Source of the DNA: Synchiropus splendidus
Taxonomy: Eukaryota > Chordata > Actinopteri > Syngnathiformes > Callionymidae
Assembly (NCBI RefSeq): GCF_027744825.2
Contig: NC_071345.1
Coordinates: forward strand, 12,831,001 to 12,895,000
Length of the DNA: 64,000 nt
Direction: 5' to 3'
Position 1 is the first letter of the stretch. The number at the start of each line of letters is the position of its first letter. The notes beneath the pieces were generated by a model. That model worked only from the letters and a program-made list of their open reading frames with translations. It searched no databases and was not told where the DNA came from. A program made the position numbers and the translations under genes. Below, in pieces: positions 39,510-51,859 of the stretch.

Positions 39510-42500
39510 ATAAAAGGATTAAATCTTTATCTCTTTGATCTCATATAATTTTTGTATTGCTTTTTCGATCTGTCGAAGGCTTTTTTTTTTTTATTTAGAA
39601 GCACTATCAAGTCTGAGCGTCGATAAGACCCTCTAGCATATTAACAGCCATAGATTGTTTCTATGATGCGTGTCTTTCCTCAGACACATCCGGAGCTGAC
39701 ATGCAGGCCAAGAGGAGCAGTGAAGAAAGGTGAACGACTTCAACACCGGTTCGGGTCCAGCGATTGCGATCAGCCACCGTCAAGCAGCCGGGAGATATCG
39801 GCGCATTATCTCAGGTTTAGTGCAGCCTCTTAATCACACCAGGCACAGAAATCCATTAAGTCTCTTGTCACTTATTCCCCAACTCAGAAAACCAGATCAC
39901 TATCTTCCATTTGAATATTGTGGTTGCTTGGCTCTTAGTTTCAAACGCCACAACGACGTTTACCTCTTTTCACTGCGTGCAACATTGACGGACTGATGCA
40001 CTGTGGCTGTTACATGGATTGTAGGGTTCATTTAATTGTGTAATAGCAAAAATGTGAGCTGTAATGTGCAGCTGGTAATTCATTACTTATGACAGCCAGC
40101 TGGGGTTACAGGGCTGTATCCGGTTTCTGCGGTCATTGAGTCGCTGGAAAGTTTGATGACTGATATATTGGGGGACAAAGACCCCATTTTGCTTATGGTC
40201 AGGTCAAATCTGGTTTTTGCAATCCGACTGGATGTCAGATAACTCATCAAATCATGTGTGTGAATGCACCTTGCAACCTTTTGAATCAGGTTTCAAAAAG
40301 CACACATACAGTTGGTTGGAGTTTCGTGGGAACGTGACAGGTTCAAGGTTCACATCCACAGCTATGAACGTTCACCAAACCACACAAGTCCATGATGACA
40401 GAAGCTGCTGCAGACAAACAAAGAAGGCGCAAACAATAATAAAGCAGAAATAATTAGCCAGGGGCAAATACAGTATATCAGTATTTCTAGATGTATTTAC
40501 CAAACATTTAAAATGAGATCTATATTTTGTTGATTTTAAGACAAAAGAGCACACCCCATACAATAAATATAGCATCCAATATCAATGAAAAAACATACCA
40601 GAGCGGTGCGCGAGTGCCAAAGCCAATTGCTGTCAAATTAATAAATAATTAAATAAATAAAAAGATAGCATTTACGTGCTGAAAAACACCCTGATACAGC
40701 TGCATGCTTAAACTATAATAACTATAATATAACCAATATAAGAAAATATATACTAAAAAAAACAAAACAAAAAAACACTTTTCATCACCTCACTTTAACG
40801 TTTTTTTTTTATTTTTATTTTTTATGTATTCCCTTAGTGTACACAGCTGAAAGTCGGCAAACAATGTTGAATCTACTAGACTCCGGAATCAAGTACATAT
40901 TAATGTTAATTATAAATTATTATCTTTATGATCAGTATCATTACAGTCACATGAATGTTTTGTTTCCACACTATTTTTTGCTTGCTTCTAAAATGATATG
41001 AAAGGAAGAGGAAAGTTTTGTGAAACAGACTATTTGGATCTAGCCGGATTTTTTGTGTTTGTTTATGCCTCAGTGTGCAGACTATTTTTGCTTATAGAAA
41101 AATCAATAAAGCTTGAGTTATCAAATCCTACGTGTGTTGGAAGAGAGTGCCAAAGGGGAGAGCGAGCTGCAGTAAAATCGATCTTGAGATATTGCCTTAT
41201 TTAACAGGTGCCATAAATAGCTGCATTATGATGTTAACTATAGCTGAAGTTCCAAGGAGGACAAGGAGAGGTCAGCCTGCATGTTACAGTCACTTTTTTT
41301 TTTGCCTACTCAGATCAGTCATGATTAAGAAGGAAGGATTTTTTTGGGAGATAGATTGCATCTTCTCTTCATAGACAACGTATAGAATGCATTTGAGATT
41401 CAACCTTATGTTAAAATCCTATCAAAGTAATTTAAAGTTAATGTTGCATTTTGTCATGAGCTGATATATGAGACAACAATAATATCATCTGCTCACTTGA
41501 AGACAGTTTGAAGCAAGTATAGTGCGAAATATACTATAGTTATTTACAATATACGATATATGTAATTGGTATATAAAGAAATTACAATACACATTTGGAG
41601 TTCTAACTGAATGACATTGCAGGTGAGGTTCACCCTCCTGGTCTGAACTCTCCTGGAGTGGCATACTGCCCTGTATACCATGGCTAACGGAGCTCTTGCA
41701 ACACAACACGAATTAACACAATCATGAAAATCACTTTGTATACATCACCTCACAAACGTCAAATGTGCATTCAAATGAGTTTCAGGGCTAAATGAAAAAT
41801 TGATTTGACTGTGAGATGACAAATTAGATCAACGCGGCGGACGAGCATGTGGTGAGTCTGTTCGTCAACATGAAGCGATAAATATCCTTGAAGCGCAGTG
41901 ACAGGATTAACTCAACTCCATTCAGTAAATAAAGATCTAATTCAGATGAGCACTTGGAGGATGAGGGATGTTACTTGGATACATTGGAGTAAGTAGTTCT
42001 ATTAACAAAAAGCACCAAAGCGGTAAACACAGCTGTCATACGTGTAACTGTAGTTACAAGTCAAAAATGTCTGGCTGCTCATATCAAGAGTTAAAATGAG
42101 AACTAGGGACAGAAGCTAGTACGGAGGTCAGCACACTGGCATGAAGAGGGAGGAACAGAAGACACGAGGCAGTCAAGACTAGCTCGCAAATGAAACACAG
42201 ATTAAAAGGTTCCGAACAACATGAGGATAGAACGAACTGAGAGACGAGAGGCCAGTTTATCAGCATGAAAGTGAGGATAATCTGGCAGCATCTGAAGTTT
42301 TGGAGATTGGTTCCAGTCTTTTAAGACACAGAGGAAGTCAACATATGAAATAAGACCACGATAAAAAGCAGGTCACAAAACTATAATACTGGATAAACTG
42401 AGTCAGAAAAAAACAACAACAAAAAAACAAATTGGGGAGCGATATTTATGAAACTGAGCCAACTTCTGTAATAGAAATAATTGCATCTGTAAATATATGT

Positions 42501-44619
42501 AAATAAGATTTTTTTTTTACGCTGATAAACATCCCAACAGTTTCTGCAATGTGTCATATTGCCATCCCCATGGGAAGCTTTTTTTGTAGGTATTATTATT
42601 AAAAATGATAATAATAATAATCATTTTAATAACATTTAATTTAATAAAATGCAATATTCAAATCAGGACTGTGAAACGTAATATGCAATGACAATTCACA
42701 TCAGAATCTGAACAGTATTAAAAAAAAAAAAAAAAACTACTACGAAGACTATGGAGCATAATCCACTCAGGTTTGAGCCTTATGGTCGGATCTTAGGCTA
42801 CGACTTTAGACTCACAGAATCAATACTTAACATTCAGCCTTAAGAGAACGAAAAAACCTTTAACTGGCAAATGCATACTCCAACTTTGTTAGTGGTGTGT
42901 TACAGGGTGCCGCTGCTTCTCCCAAGCTGAGGCACCTGATCTTGTTTTTTCTGCGCCCTGTATGACATTTGCTGGTCATAATCAAGTCATGGTTTGAAAC
43001 AATGCATCAAACATTGCATGACTTTCTTACTCGTGTGTTGAACACGTCATTAAAACTGACAAACATATTCTTTTTTTCTTGCAGAGCCTCAAGATATTTG
43101 CTAAAATGGAGGTCAACAATTTAAAGGTTACGCGACTCCAGAAGGCTGCACTGCAAGTCATCTCGACCTGCTTCACATTCATTTTCCAATCGCTGTGACA
43201 GTTGCTCTTCTTTGTTGTGGCGCTTCAGTCACGGTCACAAGTTCAAAATGAAAATCAACACGTATTCCTCAACATGTTACATTGATTGATGTGAAAGCGC
43301 ATCGCCACCTTCCCCTGCTTCACATTGCCAGCGGGTCCCTGGAATAACCTATCCCTAATCCGCCCGCCACCTCCTGACTTCGCTCGGCATGGGGGCAACC
43401 TTGGCAGAACTACAAAGAAAATGAAAAAAATAAATAAAAGAGATTATCAGAAATGTCATTTATTTTGCCGTAGTGAGAGTCGGAGTGACGCCGACTAACC
43501 AGTGAGAGATAAATCTTTTATCTCAAGTCAGATCTTTGGATTAAAAGGGACAAAATGTGCAGCGCTGTGGTGTCATGAATTTTAAACAAGTGTGGAGTCA
43601 AACGCCGACCTGGATGAGAGACACACCACAGGGTTATATTTTTGGAAAATTGTCACTTAAATAAAGAATTATTTAAAAACATTGATCAGTGACCAGTAAA
43701 AAAGAGAATGGCGGGAGTCTGTAAAGCCACCTTGTTCTTGTCTTTTCTGTCCTTGTGTTAAAAGGTTCAGAGGCCAACCAATACTTGAGGCTCATCTTTT
43801 ATTTAACACATTTTTCGGATTGGTCGAAGTATCAGGATGCTTCTGTTCAAATCCGTTTTAGCCCCCAAGGTTCAGTGTTTATGCATTATGAAGGCAAGAG
43901 TCACAGATTGAAATCACAGAGGTGAAGATGCTTTCAGCGGGAGAAACAAGGACGTGCAACATCCGAGAGTAAATCAGGCTACACCCACACACAGCCTGAG
44001 TAAATACGAAGTGGTTTCTTCCGTCCACACGGCTCTGCTGAAAGGATTTTAAACGATGTAGCACATATGCCAGGACTGTAGAGGCGCTGCAGTGCTCAAG
44101 TAACAAGTAAGAATACAACACAACGCATGCGCAAGTGAAGCTAGTGCGCTATTATTAACACTGGATCGCATGAATAAATCGATCAATAAGAGACACTGGT
44201 GTTTACAGATGATGTGGTTGACCTTCGACTTCAGTGAGAGAGCAAGAGAGAGGTGGACGTGTGTTTCCAGTGTTTCCAGCAGCACTGTGTTCACCTGCTT
44301 CGTGCTTCATCGACAACACTGGGAGCAGTTGGCTTGAATTTCAGTTCTTGTTTGAGAGTATAAACATAGACTGGAAATGTTACACTTGTGTTTGCGACTG
44401 CCTTCTCTGGAGAGTGTGTCCTGATCGCATGTCCACAACACGCCTGTATCACAATGTTCGTCTGCTGCTCATTACAATGACAGAGTAGCTTTTTTTTTTT
44501 TCAATGTCTGGCACCGCAGCACGTAGCATCCCGGCAATGCGTACGACAGTTACGGCAGCACAGTATCCCAGCACTACCACTATAGTAGCACCTACAACTC
44601 TCACGTCAGCTATTTTGAA
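39507..44619. other. Intergenic, no recognised host gene
   Basis: AT-rich with short A/T and (TAA)n tracts around 40.6-40.8 and 42.5-42.7 kb. No exon or clear element recognised. Confidence 0.55.
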
Positions 44620-44700
44620 TGGCATCCGACTTACGTCTAATTTGACTTACGACCGGTGGGTTGGAACCAATCCCGGTTGTAAGTCGGATGTTACTTGTAT
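44620..44700. mobile_element. DNA-transposon fragment with perfect 11-bp inverted repeats (Tigger/pogo-like?)
   Basis: ATCCGACTTAC (44624-44634) and GTAAGTCGGAT (44679-44689) are exact inverted repeats around GACTTACGACCGGTGGG. CGACTTACGACC/GTAAGTCGGATG words recur in pogo/Tigger-like vertebrate elements. The rest of the element is not recognisable. Confidence 0.4.
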
Positions 44701-44923
44701 TTGGATCCACCAGCCACACAATGATGAGTAGAGCCTGTTTCAAAAAGTGTCCGGAAAAGTAGGTAACAATGTCCAATTCCTGTGGACAGAAGTCCTATCC
44801 GACACGGAACTTCTATACCGATATAACTGTGTCCGCATGGACTGGGTGTCAGCTTGTGTGGAGAATCTATTCAGTCTCAAAAGGTTTGGACATGTGCAGC
44901 GGAGATACATTGGACTTCCAGGC

Positions 44924-45159
44924 TAGTGCTTCTCAATTATTTTCTGTTGTGCCCCCCACCTCAGGAAGGAGTAAACGTTTTGCCCCTCCAATTCTCCACC
45001 ACCTCTGTAAATAGTAGAATTTGTCTATAAAATGAATATAAGTATAACACTGTATCTGTGTTAACATTAAAGAAAAGAAAAAAGAAATATAACTTACAGT
45101 AAAGAGTAAAAAAGTAAGTTCCCCGAGGTCACATGCGCCCCACTATTTGAGAAGGACTG
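44924..45159. mobile_element. hAT-like MITE, 236 bp
   Basis: Left end TAGTGCTTCTCAATTAT and right end ATTTGAGAAGGACTG form an imperfect inverted repeat (AGTGCTTCTCAA against AGTCCTTCTCAA), with TGTGCCCCCC near the left and GCGCCCC near the right end. This is the usual layout of CAGTGxTTCTCAAxxT hAT elements. Flanks TTCCAGGC and TTGTGGGC share 5 of 8 bases, a weak target duplication. The middle is AT- and A/G-rich without an ORF. Confidence 0.55.
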
Positions 45160-48100
45160 TTGTGGGCTAAGGTGGAGGACGATGGCTTTCTGTTGAAACC
45201 TCAGGCATCAAACGCTGAAGGCCACATTGTTCACTCATTGAATGAGGCTAAAATAATGAAACCTCAATTACCTTCACTGAAAAGACCCGACTTTATTTAC
45301 CAATTTAGTGGGATCTTTATGAGCTCTAGCAAAGATGAGCAGCAGATTTGTTTATCTTAATGCTTGGAATGCGGTTAGCATCACATGACAAGGTTGATAT
45401 GCAGGGAATTTATACGTTTTTTTCTCCCTCTCTTCCACTGAGGGAGATGACTTATTCAGCAATTAACGGTCTGAACTGAAGCACTGCTGCTCGTGCTACA
45501 ACAACACATCTCATTATATCGGCGAGACTTGTTCAGTTAGAGCAGTCAGTGGCGGCTGGAGCTCAACAGATGAGGTCTTTCTCTGCAAGCAGCTGTTGCA
45601 GGTTATTGATGATCTCATTAGAATGCTGCCTGCGGCTCGGCGGCTGACTTTGAAGGACTTGTCGTATATAATGGCCCAAACCGCCGTTGGAACCGGCGCC
45701 ATCGCCCTTTTTTTTTTTTGCCAAGCAGCATTTCCTAACGGTCGTTTTGACAAGTCAAAAGAAGTGATTGCTGTCGGCTGGAATTGGCGCATTCGCCCAA
45801 CTTGTCAACCAAAGTAGGGTTATTAAGCAGATAAGTGTTTGGGAAAAAGGCTCACTGGACAATATGCTGATGAATGTTATTTAGAGTTTGTGCAGCTACA
45901 GTACAGCGGGTCAAACCCAGAGCCGTTTGAGTTTGAATACCACATAGGTTTTCTCTTACAGCGCGATGAGACTCGTAATGGGACCGTGTGCTGCGCTGTG
46001 TGTCTTCTGAGTCAGAGACAGCCATATTGCATTGTCATGATCGGACATTTTCAGTGGTTTGAAATGAAGACTTTTCAACTGAGCTAAAAAATAAATAAAT
46101 AAATAAAGAAGTAAGAAGAAAGTAAGCTCAACCCTTTTGAGTTTTTCAACTGAAATAGCTTGAAATCACTATTTCAATAGCCTGATAATGAGTAGGGAGA
46201 ACGGCTTACTGTAAAGAATAAGGACCAAAAGTTTGGGATGGAAGTTTATCTTATCCACTGGTGATACTCATCCTCATTTCATTTTAGGCAGGAGCGTGAA
46301 CTCCACTGGCGCATCTAGTGGTGCGTATTTTCACCTGTCGGATTCGTCTTCCGCGTCACCACTATTCATTTTTTTTTTCTCAGTTGCGATCCCTAGTGTT
46401 GCTGCTTCTGCACGTCACATTCTGCCACTCTACACCAGGGGTGTCAAACCGGTTTGTCAGTCTGGTGCGGATTGTTTCAGCTGACACCTGTTTGGTTCAC
46501 CAACATGTGCTTGCAGGGTCAGAACAAAAGCCTGCCCCCACTAAGGCCCTTTTGTAGGATCAGTTTGACTCCCATGCCCTCAAAGAATGAACGTCTTGTT
46601 CAGAGGGTGAATATCACTGTTCAAAACTGGAGTCAGTCAATGCAGCTCTCTTGCTCTCTGTTATGCTCCTACTGCTCTCATTGGTCGTGGAGTGGTTTTC
46701 AAACAATTTACTCTAAACTTATAATGCAAAATGCAAACAAAGGTGGCTCAGATTGAAGTCACACGTGTCTTCATATTTGCAGCTCGGCTTGTGTTTGCAG
46801 GCCGCCATGTTGCCTGTCGCAATTTTGCAATGGTGACACATAACACAAAAATAGGTAAAAGAAGAAAAAAACTAATATGATTAAAATTCTTCAGGTTTCC
46901 AGTGGTTTGCAAAAAACAACAGGAACACATTTGTTGTGGAAACTGAAAACAATTTTCATCCAAAGAGCGATGCTTAACTGAAAAATAAATGTCTGTTGTG
47001 TTTAATGCAACAATAAACAATTGTCAACTCGCAGATAAAGGACCAGCTAAATAGGTTTCAGAAATTCTGCCACGTGTATGGGAGTAGAACACAATGCTTT
47101 TCTAGCATGTACTGCTTTTATACAGGTGTAAAAACTGAAATGCATAATAAATGACAACTAATCTATTATTAAAACTGTACTTCAAAAGAGATGGAACTTT
47201 CCACAGATGTCGCCTTTTAAATATGTATCAAATAAAAGTATTTTGTTTTTATGACAGATGGCTTTGAAGCAAACCCCTGCTCCTCTCCTGGTACACCAGT
47301 AATTCACTCATTCCATTATTATTGAGACAGTCTGCGATTGATGTGGCTAAATAAGGAGCAGTTAAGAGAAGAATCCATGTCATGTGGACATCTGAGGAAG
47401 AGTCAATTTCACTACCAACGCATTTAGATCCCAGGCAAAAACCCAGATGGTCATTTCCGTTACTTGTGGTGCCAAAATGAAATGCCAAGAATATCTATCA
47501 ATATCTTCGTTGATACTAATAAGTTGGAAGAAACCATGCCAGTACTTTCAAAATAAGTTTGAAGGGCTCAAGTATGAGGTTGGGGACATCAGAAGCCCGC
47601 TCAAATTGGCCTTCACAGATCGTAAAGTTTCCTCCAGACGACTGAACACCCACCACCACCACCTTCCACACAGCCCGACCATGTAATGTTCTCTTATCGA
47701 AGATACACTTGAGGTGAGGCGCGGCTCACTTGACTGGCTGTGGTGATTGCGGTTATAAGTTTCTGTGTTTTCTAAAGAAGGCAGCAAGAGATGGGGATGT
47801 GGATCCATGCTAGGTCATCATCACCTGACAGCCCCTCTGGAGCAGTGGCCAATAGGTCGCTGATATCCAGGAATTTAAGGCGGGTGATCGGCGGTTGACA
47901 CGGAAACAATGGATGTGTGGATGAAATATCAAGCACAGTGTAGGAAAGAACAATGACAAGCAGTCTCAGTCTCATGAAAATAGAATTTTAGATGGGGCCA
48001 CATTATGTACTGTGACTCAAGAGTCGTCAGGCCAAAAGTCAGGACACGAAAAAATTTAATTTTGTCTCATAATAAACAAAGAGAAAACACTGCCATTGTA

Positions 48101-49889
48101 TTCTATTTGTTTGACTGTAGACATTTTTTGATATATATAAATATAAATAATAAATAATGAATAATTTTTATTTTGGTGAATATCTTACTGACATAACTAT
48201 GGATTGTACATGTAAATATAAAAAACAAACACTATGCTCCTCTGTTTTAAGGCCAGTAACGTTTGATCAAACTGAGCTGCTACACAAGTACAATATAATA
48301 AAAAAAAAAGTCCAAATGTTATTTTTGCTTCTTCTGTGTCTAGAGCACTTGCAGAATTAAATAAACTATTGATGCAGAGTTTCTCTGACTGAAAGTCAAA
48401 TTGGGGGTAAAATTTAATAGAGAATAATAAATGATGAGCTGGCAAACTCTATCCCCCTCCGGAACTCTAGGCAGCCTGGTCCTGGGTCAAGATCAAAACA
48501 CTTAGCTGTAGGCTGCAAGAAACCTTGGAGAAATCCATTGACTGTTGAAAAAGTTGAAGGCAGAAAACTTGTTTAGATGTCTGAAATCACTTTTTCCTCA
48601 AATGTCTTAACCAGCAGTTGGAGTTTAACCGAGAAAATAGTGATTGTGTGTGTTAAAAGGAGGACAAAAAATGTATTTTTTTCAGTAGCACAGCTGTTTG
48701 TTTTCTTAACTGAGTAAAATAAATCAGTAATGTGGAGCAGGAGTCTTTATATTTATGTTAAGAATAAGCGTAAACACAAAAAAAATTGACTGCTAAACAT
48801 GCATTTTTCTTCAGCGTGTATCTATATTCAACTTGATCTCATTTGCGCTGCGGTGTTCTTGAACATTCTGGCACATGTTCTCTCCCTGTATAACCTCAGT
48901 GAGAATAACTCCAGGCTCATTAGTGGGGAAGAACATACACGCATATTCCCACGGTGGAACCACTTCATTAGAGCGTTACGCTGTACAGTAATTACACACG
49001 TGTTAATTGTTCATCATTTTAAATGTTACTGGAGCGTTCTCGCAACCATTGTGCCACCGAAAATTGAATTTATGAACGTTAAGCTACTTCTTTAACCCGA
49101 AAAACTCACTTTACATTTGAAGAACAGACTCAGAAAGTGGGTTTTCAATATGCCCATATTGTCATTGAGTATGAGTATATTTGCCCCCCCAAAAAACAAA
49201 AAAAAAACTGCAGCAATAATTTAAAATCAGAATCATCTTTAGCGGAAATAATTTCATTCCTGTTTTATTCTCTCTCATTGTAAAACAGCTAGCTAAACTA
49301 CATGCAATGACCTTCCTAATGCTGTGAACCCGGGAGTGACTGGACCGAGGAGACTTGACATAGCAAGGCTCGGTTTCCCATTTTATATCAATATCACGCA
49401 GAATAAAGCGAAGACGGACGAAGAGAAGGAAAAACCAAGGGCATCGCTGAACCGGAAAGAAGGAACACAAAGTAAAACCCAAAACCGATACACATTAGAT
49501 ATCAGAAATGAACATACAAGTTTAACAGTAAAACACACGAGAGCAATAAATGAGAGGAACAAGCTGAAAGTTACGTGGTGGTCAAGCCTCATGTACCATA
49601 CACAAGACAAACAGGAAATTCACATATAAAGTGTGCAGGAACACGTTTAAAAAAATCCACTTGAGAAGTTCAGGAGAAGACAACAAGCAAACAGTAGCCA
49701 GTCAACTTCACCAGGGTCGGCACATGGACGATGTGACACCGTGGCCTGGGACCAGGAAGCTTCAGTCGAGGTGACAGGTGTGCTGACTGCAGGGGAATCA
49801 GAAGCATAAACTGGACTGTGACTCTGTGAACTTGAAAATACAAACCGGACATCCTATTATGTTTCAGTGGATCACATTCACTCAGTCAG
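45160..49889. other. Intergenic, one MITE only
   Basis: Apart from the element at 46436-46576, nothing is recognised. The (CCA)n-like stretch near 47649-47665 is short. Confidence 0.55.
46436..46576. mobile_element. hAT-like MITE, 141 bp
   Basis: Begins CAGGGGTGTCAAAC and ends GTTTGACTCCCATG; the reverse complement of the end agrees with the start at 12 of 14 positions. CAGGGGTGTCAAAC is the common terminus of a fish hAT-type element group. Internal words GTTTCAGCTGACACCTG and AGGCCCTTTTGTAGGATCAG recur (one inverted, one direct) at 3392-3408 and 3468-3487. Flanking 8-bp duplications are not convincing. Confidence 0.6.
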
Positions 49890-50172
49890 TGTGTGTGTGC
49901 ATTTGTTTAAATCTCCTTGTGGGGACCAATTTCTTGACAAAACACTTCTTTGTGGGGACATTTTTTGCCAAGGTTGCGCCTCAATTTGAAGATGAACACT
50001 TCCAAACAGCAAGGGCATTCAAATTAGGTTTACATTTGTTTCAGTCCTGGTTAAGTTTTGTCATTTGTTTTGGATGGTTAAGTTAAGGATGGGAGGCTGG
50101 GGAAGCCATTATTATGTCAATGAGAGGTCCCCACTAAGATACAACAAACTAGCGCGCGTGTGTGTGTGTGTA
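49890..50172. repeat. Interspersed repeat of the 'TGTGGGGACCAA' type ending in (GT)n
   Basis: Contains TTGTGGGGACCAATTTCTTG, TTTGTGGGGACATTTTT, GGTTAAGTTAAGGATGGGAG, ATGTCAATGAGAGGTCCCCA and a terminal GCGCGTGTGTGTG. The opposed GGGGACC and GGTCCCC blocks give a loose inverted structure. This word set recurs across fish genomes. No coding capacity. Confidence 0.45.
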
Positions 50173-51346
50173 GTGGTTATAGAGGTTGTGCTTATAGAAG
50201 TCGTAAGATGGATCATATCCGCTTAAGCCATCTCAAACTATCGGGTGAGGTGAAGTTTGTGAGGAAACCTGGTGGCCTACTGGGCAGGAGGGAGACTGTC
50301 AACCACTGTCCAACAGTTGCAGCTGTCACTTATGTGCTTTGGCTAGCATTTCTTTTACACTATACATCTCATTATATCTGCATCTACATGATCTTAAAAA
50401 TAAATCCAACTTTTTTTTCTATCCTCTAAAAGCCATGGCGGAGCAAATGTGCCCAGTTCCTCCTTCCTGCCTTTGAAAAGCAATCATTATTTCCATCCCA
50501 TTAAATATTGGAGGACTTCGGTTTTCCCCAAATCCCATTTCTTACAAGCAGAATTTTATTGATCATTGCCAGCACAGCGGCGGCCGCCCAGCCTTTTTTC
50601 TCCAGCTGAACATACAGCCTATCTTAAAGTGCATCTGCATGAAGTATTTCAGCGTCGATTCTTTCTTCCAAATTCTGTTTTATGTTTCCGAGCCTTGATG
50701 GTGTCAGTCTTTTCATCCACTGTACGTTATTATTATTATTTTTTTACTTGTAACTCTTGCATTCCATGTTCCTCTTCTCCCTCCAAATGCCTTTTTTTCT
50801 CTCACAAAGCCATGTTCTTTCCTCAGACTGCAAATCTGCCAGATCTTCGGGGGTATTATCTTCAAATCATTTCTCGGCTTTTTCCAATTCTCACCTCCTT
50901 TTTTTTTGTCATTTAACCTGGTGTTCTTGGTTTCTCTCCCTCTCACGTCCTTTCACATCTTTCTCGTCTTGGTTTTTTTACACACTCCTGCTGCACTTCT
51001 CTGAGCCCAAGTCTGTCCACAGGGATTAATTGATAGTGAGAGATAATAAATCTTCCCATTAGGTGCAAGGCCTTTACCCATCGCTCATTATGCGCCTGCT
51101 GCTCCTCAATGCCACGGCCCAGGGTTTCCCTGCATTTTGATCATGCACGTCTGCCATCTCCACGCTGGCAAGGTTAATCTCTCCTTATCACCGTGAGTTG
51201 GCTACTTCATGTCTTGACACACTTGTTCTTACATGATCACCTTTTTACAAATATACGCTGTGTCCCTTTGCAGCCTTTTGTATGTGGCACATCGGACTTG
51301 CATAGTAAAAAATGGTGAATTCAAAACAATAAATCACAGTTTTTCA
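50173..51346. other. Intergenic, no recognised feature
   Basis: T/C-rich DNA with short open frames and no motifs. Confidence 0.55.
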
Positions 51347-51470
51347 GTGATGGACCGATGAGGTTTCATGACACTGACTCTTCCAATCCAAAGATTTTAA
51401 TGTATTTAGGGCCATCTAGTGGCCTCTGAAAAGGAGGACACTGTTCCGCGAAGCCTCATAAGCCCTTCAC
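51347..51470. mobile_element. Short inverted-repeat element, copy 6
   Basis: 124 bp. The left arm is GTGATGGACCGATGAGG, TTTCATGACACTG. The right arm is GGACACTGTTCCGCGAAGCC, TCATAAGCCCTTCAC. The minus-strand motif GAGGCCACTAGATGGCCC (about 51426-51409) is the best match in the window to the CTCF core. Confidence 0.65.
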
Positions 51471-51685
51471 GACTATCAATAAACAAGGTATTTTGTCAAA
51501 AAATAAAAGTATTCTGCCAGTTATTATGAGCATTGAATAATTCTGAGGCCATTCCTGATCAAATTCATATTTGGGGGGGCACCAGAGAACCAATACATCT
51601 TCACCCCATGGCCTCTTCACTCTCATATTGACATCGGGAAAGTTGACTTCTGCGTCATATACTGACGACAAATGCAGCCTTCAGC

Positions 51686-51730
51686 GTTGCATGTTGCATG
51701 TTGCATGTCAAATGAAGCACACATGCAACA
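51686..51730. repeat. Triple GTTGCAT tandem with inverted arm (potential hairpin)
   Basis: GTTGCAT is repeated three times (51686-51706). The 10-mer TGTTGCATGT (51699-51708) is exactly complementary to ACATGCAACA (51721-51730) across a 12-base loop. Confidence 0.8.
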
Positions 51731-51859
51731 TGTGAGCCACTCCCCCTGTCTGAAAACCTTTTTTTTTTTTATTTAATTACATTTTTTTTAAATCCATGCA
51801 AACTCCACTCAGCTTTAAACTGGTAGTTGACCCGGGACATGAAATGAGGACTCTGTACA

